From Nemophila menziesii (taxonomy: Eukaryota > Streptophyta > Magnoliopsida > Boraginales > Hydrophyllaceae): 64,000 bases of DNA. Position 1 is the first letter of the stretch; every line of letters begins with the position of its first letter. Location: the NCBI GenBank assembly GCA_029959085.1, contig JARWIR010000016.1:6183441-6247440 (forward strand). Reading direction: 5' to 3'. Shown in pieces: positions 11,348 to 22,621 of this stretch. Both the position numbers and the translations under genes were made by a program. The notes under the pieces are model-generated. The model made no database searches. It saw only the letters and a list, made by a program, of their open reading frames with translations, and was not told the origin of the DNA.

Positions 11348-12850
11348 TGATGTCTCCTCATTTGTGATAGATTTATGTTAGGATGAGACATTATTTTTAG
11401 TGATTTAGAAGTCATAATAGTCGATTTTTTTGAGTAATAGTGCACTTTCCTATTTTGAGTCTTGATTTAGTAAAATAGTATTTTTAGAGCATATTGGGTT
11501 TAATTTTTTATTTAGTGTGAAGCTTTAAAGATAATTATGGAGATTAATTAGAGTCCAGTTCAAAGACTACAAGATATGGAAAGAGATTAGCATGGTAATT
11601 GGAGATAAGGAAACAAAAGCTAAAATTATGGAAAAGGAAAAGCTGCCTAAATCTGAATTTCTGCAGCTACGCCTAAAGAAGTGGTGATAACTCCAAAAGG
11701 ACGTAGATAATTCTGTGAGGATTCTTTTGGTATATTGTGGAGCAAAAACCGACCAATAACGAAGAAGATATGCTCAAAACAGTTCAGCAGTAATTATCTT
11801 TATTTCCATACGAATTTGAGTTGGGCTTGGAGTCCATTACTTAACCTCTCCCTCAAGAAAACGAATTAGGTCTTCTAAACACCTATAAATACACCCTTAT
11901 ATCACTTGTAAATCATCCTTTCCTCATAGTAATTAGTTCTTAAGGTTTTATTCTTCCAAGTTATTGTAGAGAGAAAGATGACGTCTTTTGTAATTTCTTT
12001 TAGTTTATTTCCATCAGGTATGAACTAAACCTCCCATAGCTTGGGTTTTTCATCATGTATAATCTATGAATTCTAATTCTTCTATCTAAGTTTCTTTGGG
12101 AATTACATGTTTTAAATTGATATTAGCTGCTTATCTTTATATTTGTTTATGTGTTTTGATTTAATGATTGTTTTCCTTGCTAGTGCACGAGTATAGTATT
12201 ACCTTAATAGTAGTTAGATGATCACCTTAGATGGGTGTCTAATTATTGAAAAACCACATAACGTCTAGTGTCGATATTAGTCCTGACAAAACTAATTCTA
12301 ACTAGATAGTCATTAGGGTATGATTTAATCACCATATCACCAATTGAATGAATTGTTTGCTTAAGGCCTTAGAAGCGTTTGATAACCCTATTTGAAACAG
12401 CTTCTTGGTTGTGCCGTAGACCCCTTAGTCGCTCTCAAGGTCTAAGGAGTGGGAATTTAGAATCCTGACTAAGTATACAAGAGCTAATATTCTCCCTTAT
12501 TAACTAGATCTAATAGAAAGAATTAGAAGGAGTAGTGCATACTAGCAAAACCTAAGCTATATTTCTCATCTCATATTCTTCGTATTTATTTTATTGTCTT
12601 TATTTCCCTAGTTTTAATTAGTAATTTCGAAAATCTATTTCTTTTATTTTCTGTCTTTAATTAATTATTGCTTACTCGTTATTGTTACCTACTCGTATAA
12701 TACACTTAAGTCCCTGAGAACGAACTCAATTTATCAACTAAAACTTGCATACGTCCTGTAATACTTGCAGTACTGTGCCTGTCTAGGGTGAGAGTGCGTA
12801 GTTTTCTAGACTTTATTTATCTTATTTTTATCACACCCTAGGCAACACCA
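11348..12850 (+). mobile_element. Third copy of the 1.5-kb LTR, a solo LTR with target duplication ACCGT
   Basis: TG...CA termini, 1503 bp. The bases ACCGT precede it (11343-11347). Once the copia-type element and its own duplication are removed from the right side, ACCGT also follows it (ACC at 12851-12853 joined to GT at 19754). This gives a clean 5-bp target duplication. A TATA box (CTATAAATACACCC) lies at about 11882. Both ends are intact and no internal region is present, so it is a solo LTR formed by recombination. Confidence 0.8.
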
Positions 12851-12853
12851 ACC

Positions 12854-14226
12854 TGAAAGTCCTAGAGGGGGGTGAATAGGATTACTAAAAAGATTAATGC
12901 CTAATTAAAAAATCTTTTGGACAATTATAAGTTATAGTGAAAAATTCTAAGTCAACTAAATATATCAAACACTTATGGGATCATGCAAGGGATAAGCTAG
13001 AGGTTTGATATAAAAGTTAAACAAGTAAATCGACAATCTAATATCTTACTACTCTAGAAGATTATATGTTAGATAAGCTAGATAATCAATATCACAATAA
13101 TCATGCTAGCATATAAACAAACATATAAAGTGCGGAAAGTAAATAGAGTAGGGATAGAAAGATACACGCGATTTATAGTGGTTCGGTTTCCCTACATCCA
13201 CTACCTAAGGAAGCCTCCTTAGGATTTCAAGCTTTTCACTAAGCTCCCGTGTCTCTCTTAACCGGGTCGAGAACACAATAACACTTACAACCTCTTCGAT
13301 AACACGAAGGACAAACACTTGTGTAATCACAACACAAGGATACCAAGTATACTCCCTATACTTGAATTCTCTCTTAATCTATCTATTACAAGACCTAGAC
13401 TTAAGAGGATAGAAACAAAGTGTTTAAAAGGGTTGCTTATAAAAGCTTGTAACTAAACTCCTAAATGAGTGGATATGAACTCTATAGCTTGTAGACTCCT
13501 CTTGAGTAGATAGAACCTTGTGGCTTATTTGATTAACTCCTTGAAAGGATTTATAAGCTCACTAAGATTGATTTTGACTATGTATAGCTCTTGACACCTT
13601 CTTGAATGATAGCAATTAAGCCCCTTAATGTTTGTAATTAGTTGGTGTAGTTGTAGCCTTCAAAGAGCTTCAATTTATAGCAGAAAATGGCTTCCAACGG
13701 TCATAAGGTTTGAGTCCAACAGATCTATTAATCTCCCAACGGATATATTACTTATGACTTGAACTTTGTGCAGAAAAACCTTTCTTGCGGTGTACCGCAA
13801 GTTTTCGTGCGGTGTACCGCACCTCCACGGTTTGATTTTCTAACTTTCTGACGGGCTAGTCTATGCACCGCGCCCTGGTCCGCAATCTTGGTCCGGTGTA
13901 CCGCGCCTTTCGTCCGGTGTACCGCGCCAAGTAACTTTGAAAGAAAATGACTTATGCTATTGCTTGGATCAATAAATCTTCTTCACGAAAGTTGTAGATA
14001 ACATCATTCTTATAAACATAGTAGTTGATCATTAAAGCTATATCTCAAAGTACATAAAGATATGAAAGAAAGTGAATGCAATGAGATATAATAAGAATGG
14101 TGTGAAAAGTGTTTTTGATGAATAATAGTGCAAGATAGGATGAATATAATAAGAGTAATTAGCACACTAATCAAAAGAGGATTTGTCACATTAAAACAAC
14201 CTATTAAGGGAGGCTATATGTCAACA
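12854..14226 (-). repeat. 3' LTR of the copia-type element
   Basis: On the element strand it starts TGTTGACATATAGCC and ends GGACTTTCA. It contains four copies of a 12-base imperfect palindrome: 13787-13798, 13809-13820, 13893-13904 and 13913-13924. Confidence 0.9.
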
Positions 14227-14245
14227 ATCTCCCCCTTTTTGATGA
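14227..14245 (-). promoter_or_regulatory. Polypurine tract
   Basis: On the element strand, AAAAAGGGGGAGAT stands directly before the 3' LTR. This is the standard plus-strand priming site for copia-type elements. Confidence 0.85.
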
Positions 14246-15288
14246 TGACAAATCCTACACTAAAACACCTTAGGAATGATATGAAAGTTTAAGCATTCAT
14301 GAAATTAAGCTCCCCCTCACAAAAAGCATATAAGATTTGAGATGCATTTGTGAGTTTTAAAATGTGCAAGTTTTGAAAGTTTTAGTGCACATATTTCTCC
14401 CCCTTTGTCTTCATCAAAAAGACGGGGTTAATAAAAACAACTAAGTATAGAAGAGCAAAAAAAACTCAAGTGAATAGATATAAAAAATGATTTTTAAAGG
14501 TGTGCAAGAGATTAGAGATAAAAACATTTTTATAGTGAGATGCACAAAGATAGATAAATGAAGAGCTAAGAGATAGAGACTTTTTACCAACTCCTTGATT
14601 GATAGATATGCATTTCATATGCTTTCTAATGACACACACGATTAGTTGCAATGTGTGAGATAAAGGATTAGCCAAAGCATTAGAGTTTTACCAAAAGCTC
14701 CCCCTTACAAAGTGCATAGAGTTTGATTCAATTTGTAAAAGTTTGATCAACAATTTCTCCCTAATAAGAAAATTTGAAATTTATTTTGAAAAAGTTTAGG
14801 GGTAAAATGTAATTTTTGAAAAGTAGGTGACAAAAATCATTTTTCAAAAAAGAATTTTTAGGGACTAAAAGCAATTTTGAAAAAGATCTTTTGGGGACCT
14901 AAAAGCAATTTTCAATCATTTTAAGACAAATGGAACAAACTATAGGGACTAAAGAGTAATATAAGATAAGATCAAGGATTAGATATGCAATAGTACCTAT
15001 ATCATCAAGGAAAAAGTTAGCAACATTAATATCCAAAGCATATAATTTAAGCTTTTAACACCCAAGATAAAAATATCAAACTAAAACAATTATCCAAGTT
15101 AAACATAAAGCATCCTAAACCAATATCCAAATAAAACACGTAGCAATAATATCCTAGATGTCCAAAACACGGACCCATAAACAATTAAAGCATAAACATC
15201 ACAAACTTAGTCCAACACACTAAAAAACACATAAAAACACTTAGAGAATAGAATTAAGATTTGAAAACCAAAGACCCAACATGACCAT
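14246..15288. other. Element 3' untranslated region
   Basis: Non-coding internal sequence of the copia-type element between the second ORF and the polypurine tract. It contains further CTCCCCCT runs (14310, 14397, 14698) that look like duplicated polypurine tracts on the element strand. No pol-derived frame is visible. Confidence 0.6.
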
Positions 15289-16524
15289 TTAACGAAATTC
15301 CCGGGGAGAGCGGCTTCTAGAACGGCTTCGAGGATGTGAAACATCATCTTTGATACAAGAAACATCATTCTTAACACAAGATAACTCACTAGCAAGATGT
15401 CCTATTTTCTCTTCCAATACCCCAAATTTTCTTTCTAATTTTTCTTCTAAAACCTCAAATTTTCTACCAATATAATCCATAAACCGAGACATAGCACCTT
15501 CGAAACTAGAAGGATTAGGAGGATTCTCATGAGTGGGGTTTTGAGGAGGCTCATTTGGGATAGGATTTTGTTGACCCGGAATATCCAATAGTTCAAGTGT
15601 GTCAAGTGCCGGACCATGAGTTCCTTCTCTAGCTTGTATGATACGATTACGAATAGCAACATCCGAAATACGATTAATAACCGAATGTGAAACATAGGAG
15701 TTATTATAAATAGCAAATTTCATTCTCTTGATTGTGCTATAATCAAAACACCAAGCTTTATCAATAGATTTCACATTAGTACCACTTAAAGAAATTCCAC
15801 TTCCCTCAAAGATCTTAGTTAGAAAAATACCATATGGGACTTTATCTCTTGCGGTTCTAGCATGGTTCATCCATTTGAACATGATTGCAATAATATTAAT
15901 CGGTCGTTTCGCAAATATCAAAAATAGGAGATAAGCTTCATAAGGAATTAATTTTGCATCATGTTTGTCCTTTGGAATTATGGCCGAAATAAGAAACTTA
16001 TGAGCCACAATGAATTCCGGATCAAAATTACGCAAATTCCAATTTCCATCCGCAACAAGCATCCTACTATTAACAAAATCCATAACCTCATTTTGACCAA
16101 CAATATCAAGAGTAGAACCATCCCAACCACTTGACCAAAAACCACTAAATCCATCCAAAGGAATACGATAACGAGCACACAAAACATGTAACTTTAACCG
16201 TAAAGGAGTACCCGAAACTAAAGATATAATTAAGTTATTAGCACTATCATATTCAAAATTAGTGTAGAATTCTTCAATCAATCCACTAGCTAATTGACTA
16301 CCCGTAAATTTGAATACATTAGCACAACCTTGAAAAGTAAATAGTTCAAGAAGAGAATTTTCACCCGATGGAAAAGCCGAATCACTAAAGGTTCTACCCG
16401 GGAGAGGATCGAATGGCTGGAGTGGAGGAGGTGATGGTGACCTCACCGGAGACGGCGCACGGCGGCGGCTGGAGGAGGCTCCGGTGGTGGTTTTCTTCTT
16501 TGGAGCAGCTTTCTTTTCTCTCAT
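15289..16524 (-). CDS. Retroelement accessory protein with plant-transposon domain
   Basis: A 411-residue frame with an ATG at 16524. The N-terminus is basic, then Pro/Ser-rich (about residues 1-45). Residues of about 60-300 form a globular domain (GSQLASGLIEEFYTNF; FWSSGWDG; a block with AKRPINIIAIMFKWM, then VPYGIFLTKIF). It resembles the 'putative plant transposon protein' domain carried as an extra ORF by many plant LTR elements. Residues 350-395 are a predicted coiled coil (repeated KFEVLEEKLE-type heptads), and the end is an RS-rich tail (PRSRSRSRSRSP). The biochemical role of this family is not established; the coiled coil and basic ends suggest a self-associating nucleic-acid-binding protein. 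The frame is intact, in line with recent insertion. Confidence 0.7.
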   Translation of the reverse strand: MREKKAAPKKKTTTGASSSRRRAPSPVRSPSPPPLQPFDPLPGRTFSDSAFPSGENSLLELFTFQGCANVFKFTGSQLASGLIEEFYTNFEYDSANNLIISLVSGTPLRLKLHVLCARYRIPLDGFSGFWSSGWDGSTLDIVGQNEVMDFVNSRMLVADGNWNLRNFDPEFIVAHKFLISAIIPKDKHDAKLIPYEAYLLFLIFAKRPINIIAIMFKWMNHARTARDKVPYGIFLTKIFEGSGISLSGTNVKSIDKAWCFDYSTIKRMKFAIYNNSYVSHSVINRISDVAIRNRIIQAREGTHGPALDTLELLDIPGQQNPIPNEPPQNPTHENPPNPSSFEGAMSRFMDYIGRKFEVLEEKLERKFGVLEEKIGHLASELSCVKNDVSCIKDDVSHPRSRSRSRSPREFR

Positions 16525-17264
16525 GGTGAAGAAGGGAAGTGGGTAATGAAAGAGAAAGAGAGAGAGAAGTGATTTGGTGGAGTAGATGGTGTTTCCAGGC
16601 GGCGGAATAGTGCAGCAGTGGCCGGAAATCGCCTAGGAGGAGGAGAGGTTATGTTTAAATGGTGGAATGAGGAAGAAAGAAAGAAAAGCGGGCTAATAAC
16701 GCTGACAAAAACCTAACCTGCGGTGTACCGCAGAAACCGTGCGGTGTACCGCACTGCTAAAATAAACTGGGCGAAAAAATAAAGAAAAAATAAAACTGCT
16801 GAAACCCTAAGTTGCGGTGTACCGGAGTAGTCCGGTGCACCGCAAAAACGTTCGACGAAGACACTAAGAAGGAATTTTTTGGTTCTTTTAAAAACATCCG
16901 AAACACATTCGAAACTTCCCCAAAAGATTCGGAATGGTATAAAACTTATAAGAACATTTTTGTTTTGAAAATAAAGATCAAGGAAAAACCGAAAACACAT
17001 AAAACAGTCTATTTCAAAAATACCCCTAAGTTTTCTAAAAGTGCAAAAAGACCCAATGAAGAAACAAAGCAACATTTAAGCAAGAAAAGGTCAAGGTACA
17101 CAAGATAATAGCACATAGAGGATAATACACATAAAACACATAATAAAACATAAGAATAAAAAGAAGAAAGGAAAGAATTCACCGTATTTTCCTTTTACGA
17201 GGTTTGAACGTCCTTTTGCATATAATTCCATTTTCTTGACGCTCAACACCTCCAATGAATATTA
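16525..17264 (-). promoter_or_regulatory. Spacer between the two element ORFs with palindromic motif pairs
   Basis: This non-coding stretch holds GCGGTGTACCGC at 16720-16731 and 16741-16752, and degenerate versions at 16814-16825 and 16832-16843. The pair has the same form and nearly the same spacing as the pairs in the LTRs. It lies just upstream of the second ORF on the element strand and might act as an internal promoter for it. This is inference. Confidence 0.4.
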
Positions 17265-18317
17265 TTATGGTAGCCGAGGTGGAATGGATCCGGAAATGTG
17301 GTTAGCATTTGTTACGATCCATATTGGTTTTTCCCACGAGGGTATCAAAGATCCACTTTCAAGTTTTTCGTGGTAATGGCATGTAGAAGTATGATGACCG
17401 GGTTTTCCACAATAGTTGCAAGAACTTCTTTTTTGAATAGAACTACCAAGTGAGGGTTTTGAACACGAAGTTACTTCATTCTTTTCACTCTCCAAATTAT
17501 TACTTAAATACAATTTTTCTTTAAAAAAGCTATTTGGCTCAAAAGGAGTGACATTTGAAAAGGGATGATTTTTTAACGTTTTAAGAGCAAGGGAAAAAGC
17601 TTCATCCAATTTTTTCAAACCTCCTATATTTTTCTTCATAGGATGTTGACTTTTATTAGAAGAAAAGATGTTTTCAAAACAAGGGTTTTTAGTATTTCCA
17701 AGAATATCATCTAAAGTGATACAACATTTAAAACAATTCTTTTGCTCAACTTTACCCCTTTTTAATATGAGGTTATTCAAATGGATTTGAGAATCAAGAA
17801 TTTTGAGAAGAGATGAAATTTGCCTAATATCATCATAATTATAAGGAAGAGATAAAGAGTTAGGATAGATGGCTACCTCATGGTTTGGTTTAGGATTGTC
17901 ATGAGATTCATCATGGATTAAGATTTCTTTTTCTTCATCATTTTCGACAATTCCATATAGAAACTCCAAACGATTCCAAAGCTCTTTTGCGGATTTACAA
18001 TCTAACATTTGTGAGAAAATTTCTTCGGAAATTCCACGAATTAGAGTGTACATTGGTTTTGCATTTTGAGTGAGCTTAGCCTTTTCCGCAATGGTGAGTT
18101 CATCAAAATCTTTTTCTTCTTGATTTAGCTTAAGAACTCCCGCTTCATTTAATTCCTCTTTATATGGAACGAATGGTCCTTCCATAACAATTCTCCATTG
18201 ATCGGGATCTTCGGCTTTGATAAATTCCTCCATTTTTGTTCTCCAAGCAAAATAGTAATTACCTATAAAAAGTGGAGGTCGAGTAGAAGACGACTTTTCC
18301 AAAAGATTAAATTCCAT
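17265..18317 (-). CDS. gag: Ty1/copia-type GAG protein
   Basis: About 350 residues from the first ATG (18317); the frame is open a further 11 codons upstream. The N-terminal part has the plant copia GAG layout: RPPLFIGNYYFAWRTKM, then a W-I--GPF block, KAKLTQNAKPMYTLIRGIS and CKSAKELWNRLEFLYG (DUF4219/UBN2-type). Near the C-terminus a CCHC zinc knuckle is intact (CNYCGKPGHHTSTC), which binds RNA during particle assembly. The frame begins about 40 bases after the primer-binding site. It is not fused to protease or integrase: the frame stops and no pol follows. It forms virus-like particles in the cytoplasm if expressed (family knowledge). Confidence 0.85.
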   Translation of the reverse strand: MEFNLLEKSSSTRPPLFIGNYYFAWRTKMEEFIKAEDPDQWRIVMEGPFVPYKEELNEAGVLKLNQEEKDFDELTIAEKAKLTQNAKPMYTLIRGISEEIFSQMLDCKSAKELWNRLEFLYGIVENDEEKEILIHDESHDNPKPNHEVAIYPNSLSLPYNYDDIRQISSLLKILDSQIHLNNLILKRGKVEQKNCFKCCITLDDILGNTKNPCFENIFSSNKSQHPMKKNIGGLKKLDEAFSLALKTLKNHPFSNVTPFEPNSFFKEKLYLSNNLESEKNEVTSCSKPSLGSSIQKRSSCNYCGKPGHHTSTCHYHEKLESGSLIPSWEKPIWIVTNANHISGSIPPRLP

Positions 18318-18358
18318 ATCGTTTACTCTACTAACGATTAAGCTATTCACGTAGAGTT

Positions 18359-18374
18359 AGGCTCTGATACCAAT
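18359..18374 (-). promoter_or_regulatory. Primer-binding site (initiator tRNA-Met type)
   Basis: On the element strand, TTGGTATCAGAGC follows the 5' LTR by one base. This is the standard plant copia primer-binding site. Confidence 0.9.
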
Positions 18375-19748
18375 TGAAAGTCCTAGAGGGGGGGTGAATA
18401 GGATTACTAAAAAGATTAATGCCTAATTAAAAAATCTTTTGGACAATTATAAGTTATAGTGAAAACTTCTAAGTCAACTAAATATATCAAACACTTATGG
18501 GATCATGCAAGGGATAAGCTAGAGGTTTGATATAAAAGTTAAACAAGTAAATCGACAATCTAATATCTTACTACTCTAGAAGATTATATGTTAGATAAGC
18601 TAGATAATCAATATCACAATAATCATGCTAGCATATAAACAAACATATAAAGTGCGGAAAGTAAATAGAGTAGGGATAGAAAGATACACGCGATTTATAG
18701 TGGTTCGGTTTCCCTACATCCACTACCTAAGGAAGCCTCCTTAGGATTTCAAGCTTTTCACTAAGCTCCCATGTCTCTCTTAACCGGGTCGAGAACACAA
18801 TAACCCTTACAACCTCTTCGATAACACGAAGGACAAACACTTGTGTAATCACAACACAAGGATACCAAGTATACTCCCTATACTTGAATTCTCTCTTAAT
18901 CTATCTATTACAAGACCTAGACTTAAGAGGATAGAAACAAAGTGTTTAAAAGGGTTGCTTATAAAAGCTTGTAACTAAACTCCTAAATGAGTGGATATGA
19001 ACTCTATAGCTTGTAGACTCCTCTTGAGTAGATAGAACCTTGTGGCTTATTTGATTAACTCCTTGAAAGGATTTATAAGCTCACTAAGATTGATTTTGAC
19101 TATGTATAGCTCTTGACACCTTCTTGAATGATAGCAATTAAGCCCCTTAATGTTTGTAATTAGTTGGTGTAGTTGTAGCCTTCAAAGAGCTTCAATTTAT
19201 AGCAGAAAATGGCTTCCAACGGTCATAAGGTTTGAGTCCAACGGATCTATTAATCTCCCAACGGATATATTACTTATGACTTGAACTTTGTGCAGAAAAA
19301 CCTTTCTTGCGGTGTACCGCAAGTTTTCGTGCGGTGTACCGCACCTCGACGGTTTGATTTTCTAACTTTCTGACGGGCTAGTCTATGCACCGCGCCCTGG
19401 TCCGCAATCTTGGTCCGGTGTACCGCGCCTTTCGTCCGGTGTACCGCGCCAAGTAACTTTGAAAGAAAATGACTTATGCTATTGCTTGGATCAATAAATC
19501 TTCTTCACGAAAGTTGTAGATAACATCATTCTTATAAACATAGTAGTTGATCATTAAAGCTATATCTCAAAGTACATAAAGATATGAAAGAAAGTGAATG
19601 CAATGAGATATAATAAGAATGGTGTGAAAAGTGTTTTTGATGAATAATAGTGCAAGATAGGATGAATATAATAAGAGTAATTAGCACACTAATCAAAAGA
19701 GGATTTGTCACATTAAAACAACCTATTAAGGGAGGCTATATGCCAACA
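18375..19748 (-). repeat. 5' LTR of the copia-type element
   Basis: Nearly identical to 12854-14226. By eye I see about six substitutions and one G-run length change. It carries the same four palindromic motifs (19309, 19331, 19415, 19436). Confidence 0.9.
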
Positions 19749-19825
19749 CAACCGTGCTAGCCTAGGGTGTTTATTTGCGTTTATTTTATCTATTATTGTA
19801 TCGCACCTTAGGTGACACCACTGAT

Positions 19826-20259
19826 CAAGTATTGAATTGTGTTAGGAATTGAGGGGTTTCAGATTGATGAATTGGATTTATAAACGTATAACTAAATTTA
19901 GAATCGCGAGATCAAAACTAGTTAGATAATCTATAAAGGGTTAGAACGTAGACGTTAGATCAATCTTTAGGATCACAAGAGAGATGTTTCTAGGATTATA
20001 TAGCAGATCCTATTCACTCAGGTGAGACTTAGGTTGACCTTATAATCCCGGTTAGCAAGTGAATTCCCCTTTTTAAACTTATATAACGAACAATCCCATG
20101 TCATACTAGTGTTGAATACAAGCATTCTTTATTTATATTTATCTACACTTTCTCTATATTTGTTTTTTAGACCCTGACATTATATCACTCAGAACGACTT
20201 GTACACTTGTGAATAGTATTCCTCGATTGTTGATTTTGTATCACACCTCGGGGACACCA
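19826..20259 (+). mobile_element. Gypsy-type LTR copy 1, right part
   Basis: Continues the LTR interrupted at 8177. CAAGTATTGAAT and GTGTTAGGAATTGA, then the rest up to GGGGACACCA, match 21151-21773. It is followed by 34 bases (GTTTTTTGCAACG...) resembling a decayed leader with primer-binding site, then directly by LTR copy 2. Confidence 0.7.
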
Positions 20260-20293
20260 AGTTTTTTGCAACGTTTATAGGAATGAACCCGGG

Positions 20294-21773
<1,480 letters not shown>

Positions 21774-21910
21774 AGTTTTTGGCGCCATTGTAGAGAATGT
21801 TTTGTCAATTGTAGTTTTAGTTTTACTTTGGATATTCGTTGTTAGATTTTACGCTTGTTCATTGCTTTTTTCTTCTCATGTATTAAGATTAGTGTATGAT
21901 CTCAAATCAT
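21774..21910 (+). other. Leader fragment of a gypsy element
   Basis: Starts with TTTTTGGCGCCATTG just after the LTR. This corresponds to the leader and primer region of plant gypsy elements. No gag protein follows. Confidence 0.5.
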
Positions 21911-21929
21911 GAGATGTAGTTTAGACTTC

Positions 21930-22200
21930 AAAAGAGACGAGGAAGGAATGAAGATAATGATAAGCAACGAGTAAGATGGTGTTACAATGAAATTTAGATG
22001 CTGGTGTTAACCTCATCATCCCATCAGGGAGAATTTGCTTGGACATGAGATTAATATTAGCTCCCAAATCACATAACACTTTTCTAGACCATTCTTCACC
22101 AACTGAGATAGGAATATTGAAAGTCCTCAGATCCCTTCGCTTCATTGGTAACTTGTTTTGACATATATCACTACAATTCAACCATATTGTCCTCTTCAAA
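21930..22200 (-). pseudogene. Ty3/gypsy aspartic protease relic
   Basis: The minus-strand frame reads KLPMKRRDLRTFNIPISVG and then KVLCDLGANINLM. This is the retropepsin region of Athila/Tat-type gypsy polyproteins (usual KALCDLGASINLMP with catalytic D in DLGA). The catalytic DLGA is kept, but the following sequence diverges at once and the frame ends. Same orientation as the RT relic at 6720-7377, so the two could be halves of one element separated by the LTR nest. Confidence 0.6.
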
Positions 22201-22223
22201 TTTATGCTTGTTAGAGAGGACAT

Positions 22224-22621
22224 CTTTCATGAACTTCAAGCATTTCAACATTATCTTAATTGCCTCAAACAAGAAAACCAATTTCGTTTCTGTCATTTTA
22301 TTTGTAAAAAACTCCATTTGTATCAACAACTATAAAAGTACCTTAAGAGCTATAGATTTGTAGTTAATAAAGAAAGGATAAGTGCGAAACCATGAAAATA
22401 GATGAAAAGAAAGAAAGCAATTTCAAAACATGCATGTAATGTAATACTCCTGAAACTTAGTTGCAAATGCATTTACATAATAATATGAATTAAATCCCAA
22501 AACATCATCGGACATCACGCCCGGCCCCAATTTTGTACAAAGGCGAAACCAAAATCACCACCATTCATTCAGTCAGATATTCTATTACAATTCTATCCTC
22601 AGAACAACAAGGCTATGTAAA
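22224..22621 (-). other. 3' region of the CIP73/BAG6-like gene
   Basis: Non-coding sequence downstream of the stop codon at 22622. The 3' untranslated region and poly(A) site should lie here. I see no other gene. Confidence 0.5.

Larger units (their letters stand above)
12854..19748 (-). mobile_element. Complete young non-autonomous Ty1/copia-type element (TR-GAG-like)
   Basis: Two LTRs of about 1373 bp (12854-14226 and 18375-19748) differ at only about half a dozen positions. They are flanked by the 5-bp duplication CAACC (12849-12853, 19749-19753). Read on the minus strand, the order is LTR, primer-binding site (TTGGTATCAGAGC, complementary to initiator tRNA-Met), gag, second ORF, polypurine tract, LTR. 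There is no protease, integrase, reverse transcriptase or RNase H, so mobility must come from a helper. The near-identity of the LTRs points to insertion in the last few hundred thousand years, assuming a usual plant LTR rate. It is the innermost and youngest layer of the nest. Confidence 0.9.
8178..19820 (+). mobile_element. Solo LTR of a 1.5-kb family, host of further insertions (level 2 of the nest)
   Basis: Begins TGATGTCTCC and ends GACACCA, so it has TG...CA termini. It is flanked by the 5-bp duplication CTGAT (8173-8177 and 19821-19825). Without its nested inserts it consists of 8178 to about 9215, 10866-11347 and 19754-19820, which is a single LTR. It carries the LTR promoter motif CTATAAATACACCC near 8756. 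No coding sequence belongs to it. The open frames at 8587-8910 and 10770-11039 are chance. Confidence 0.75.
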
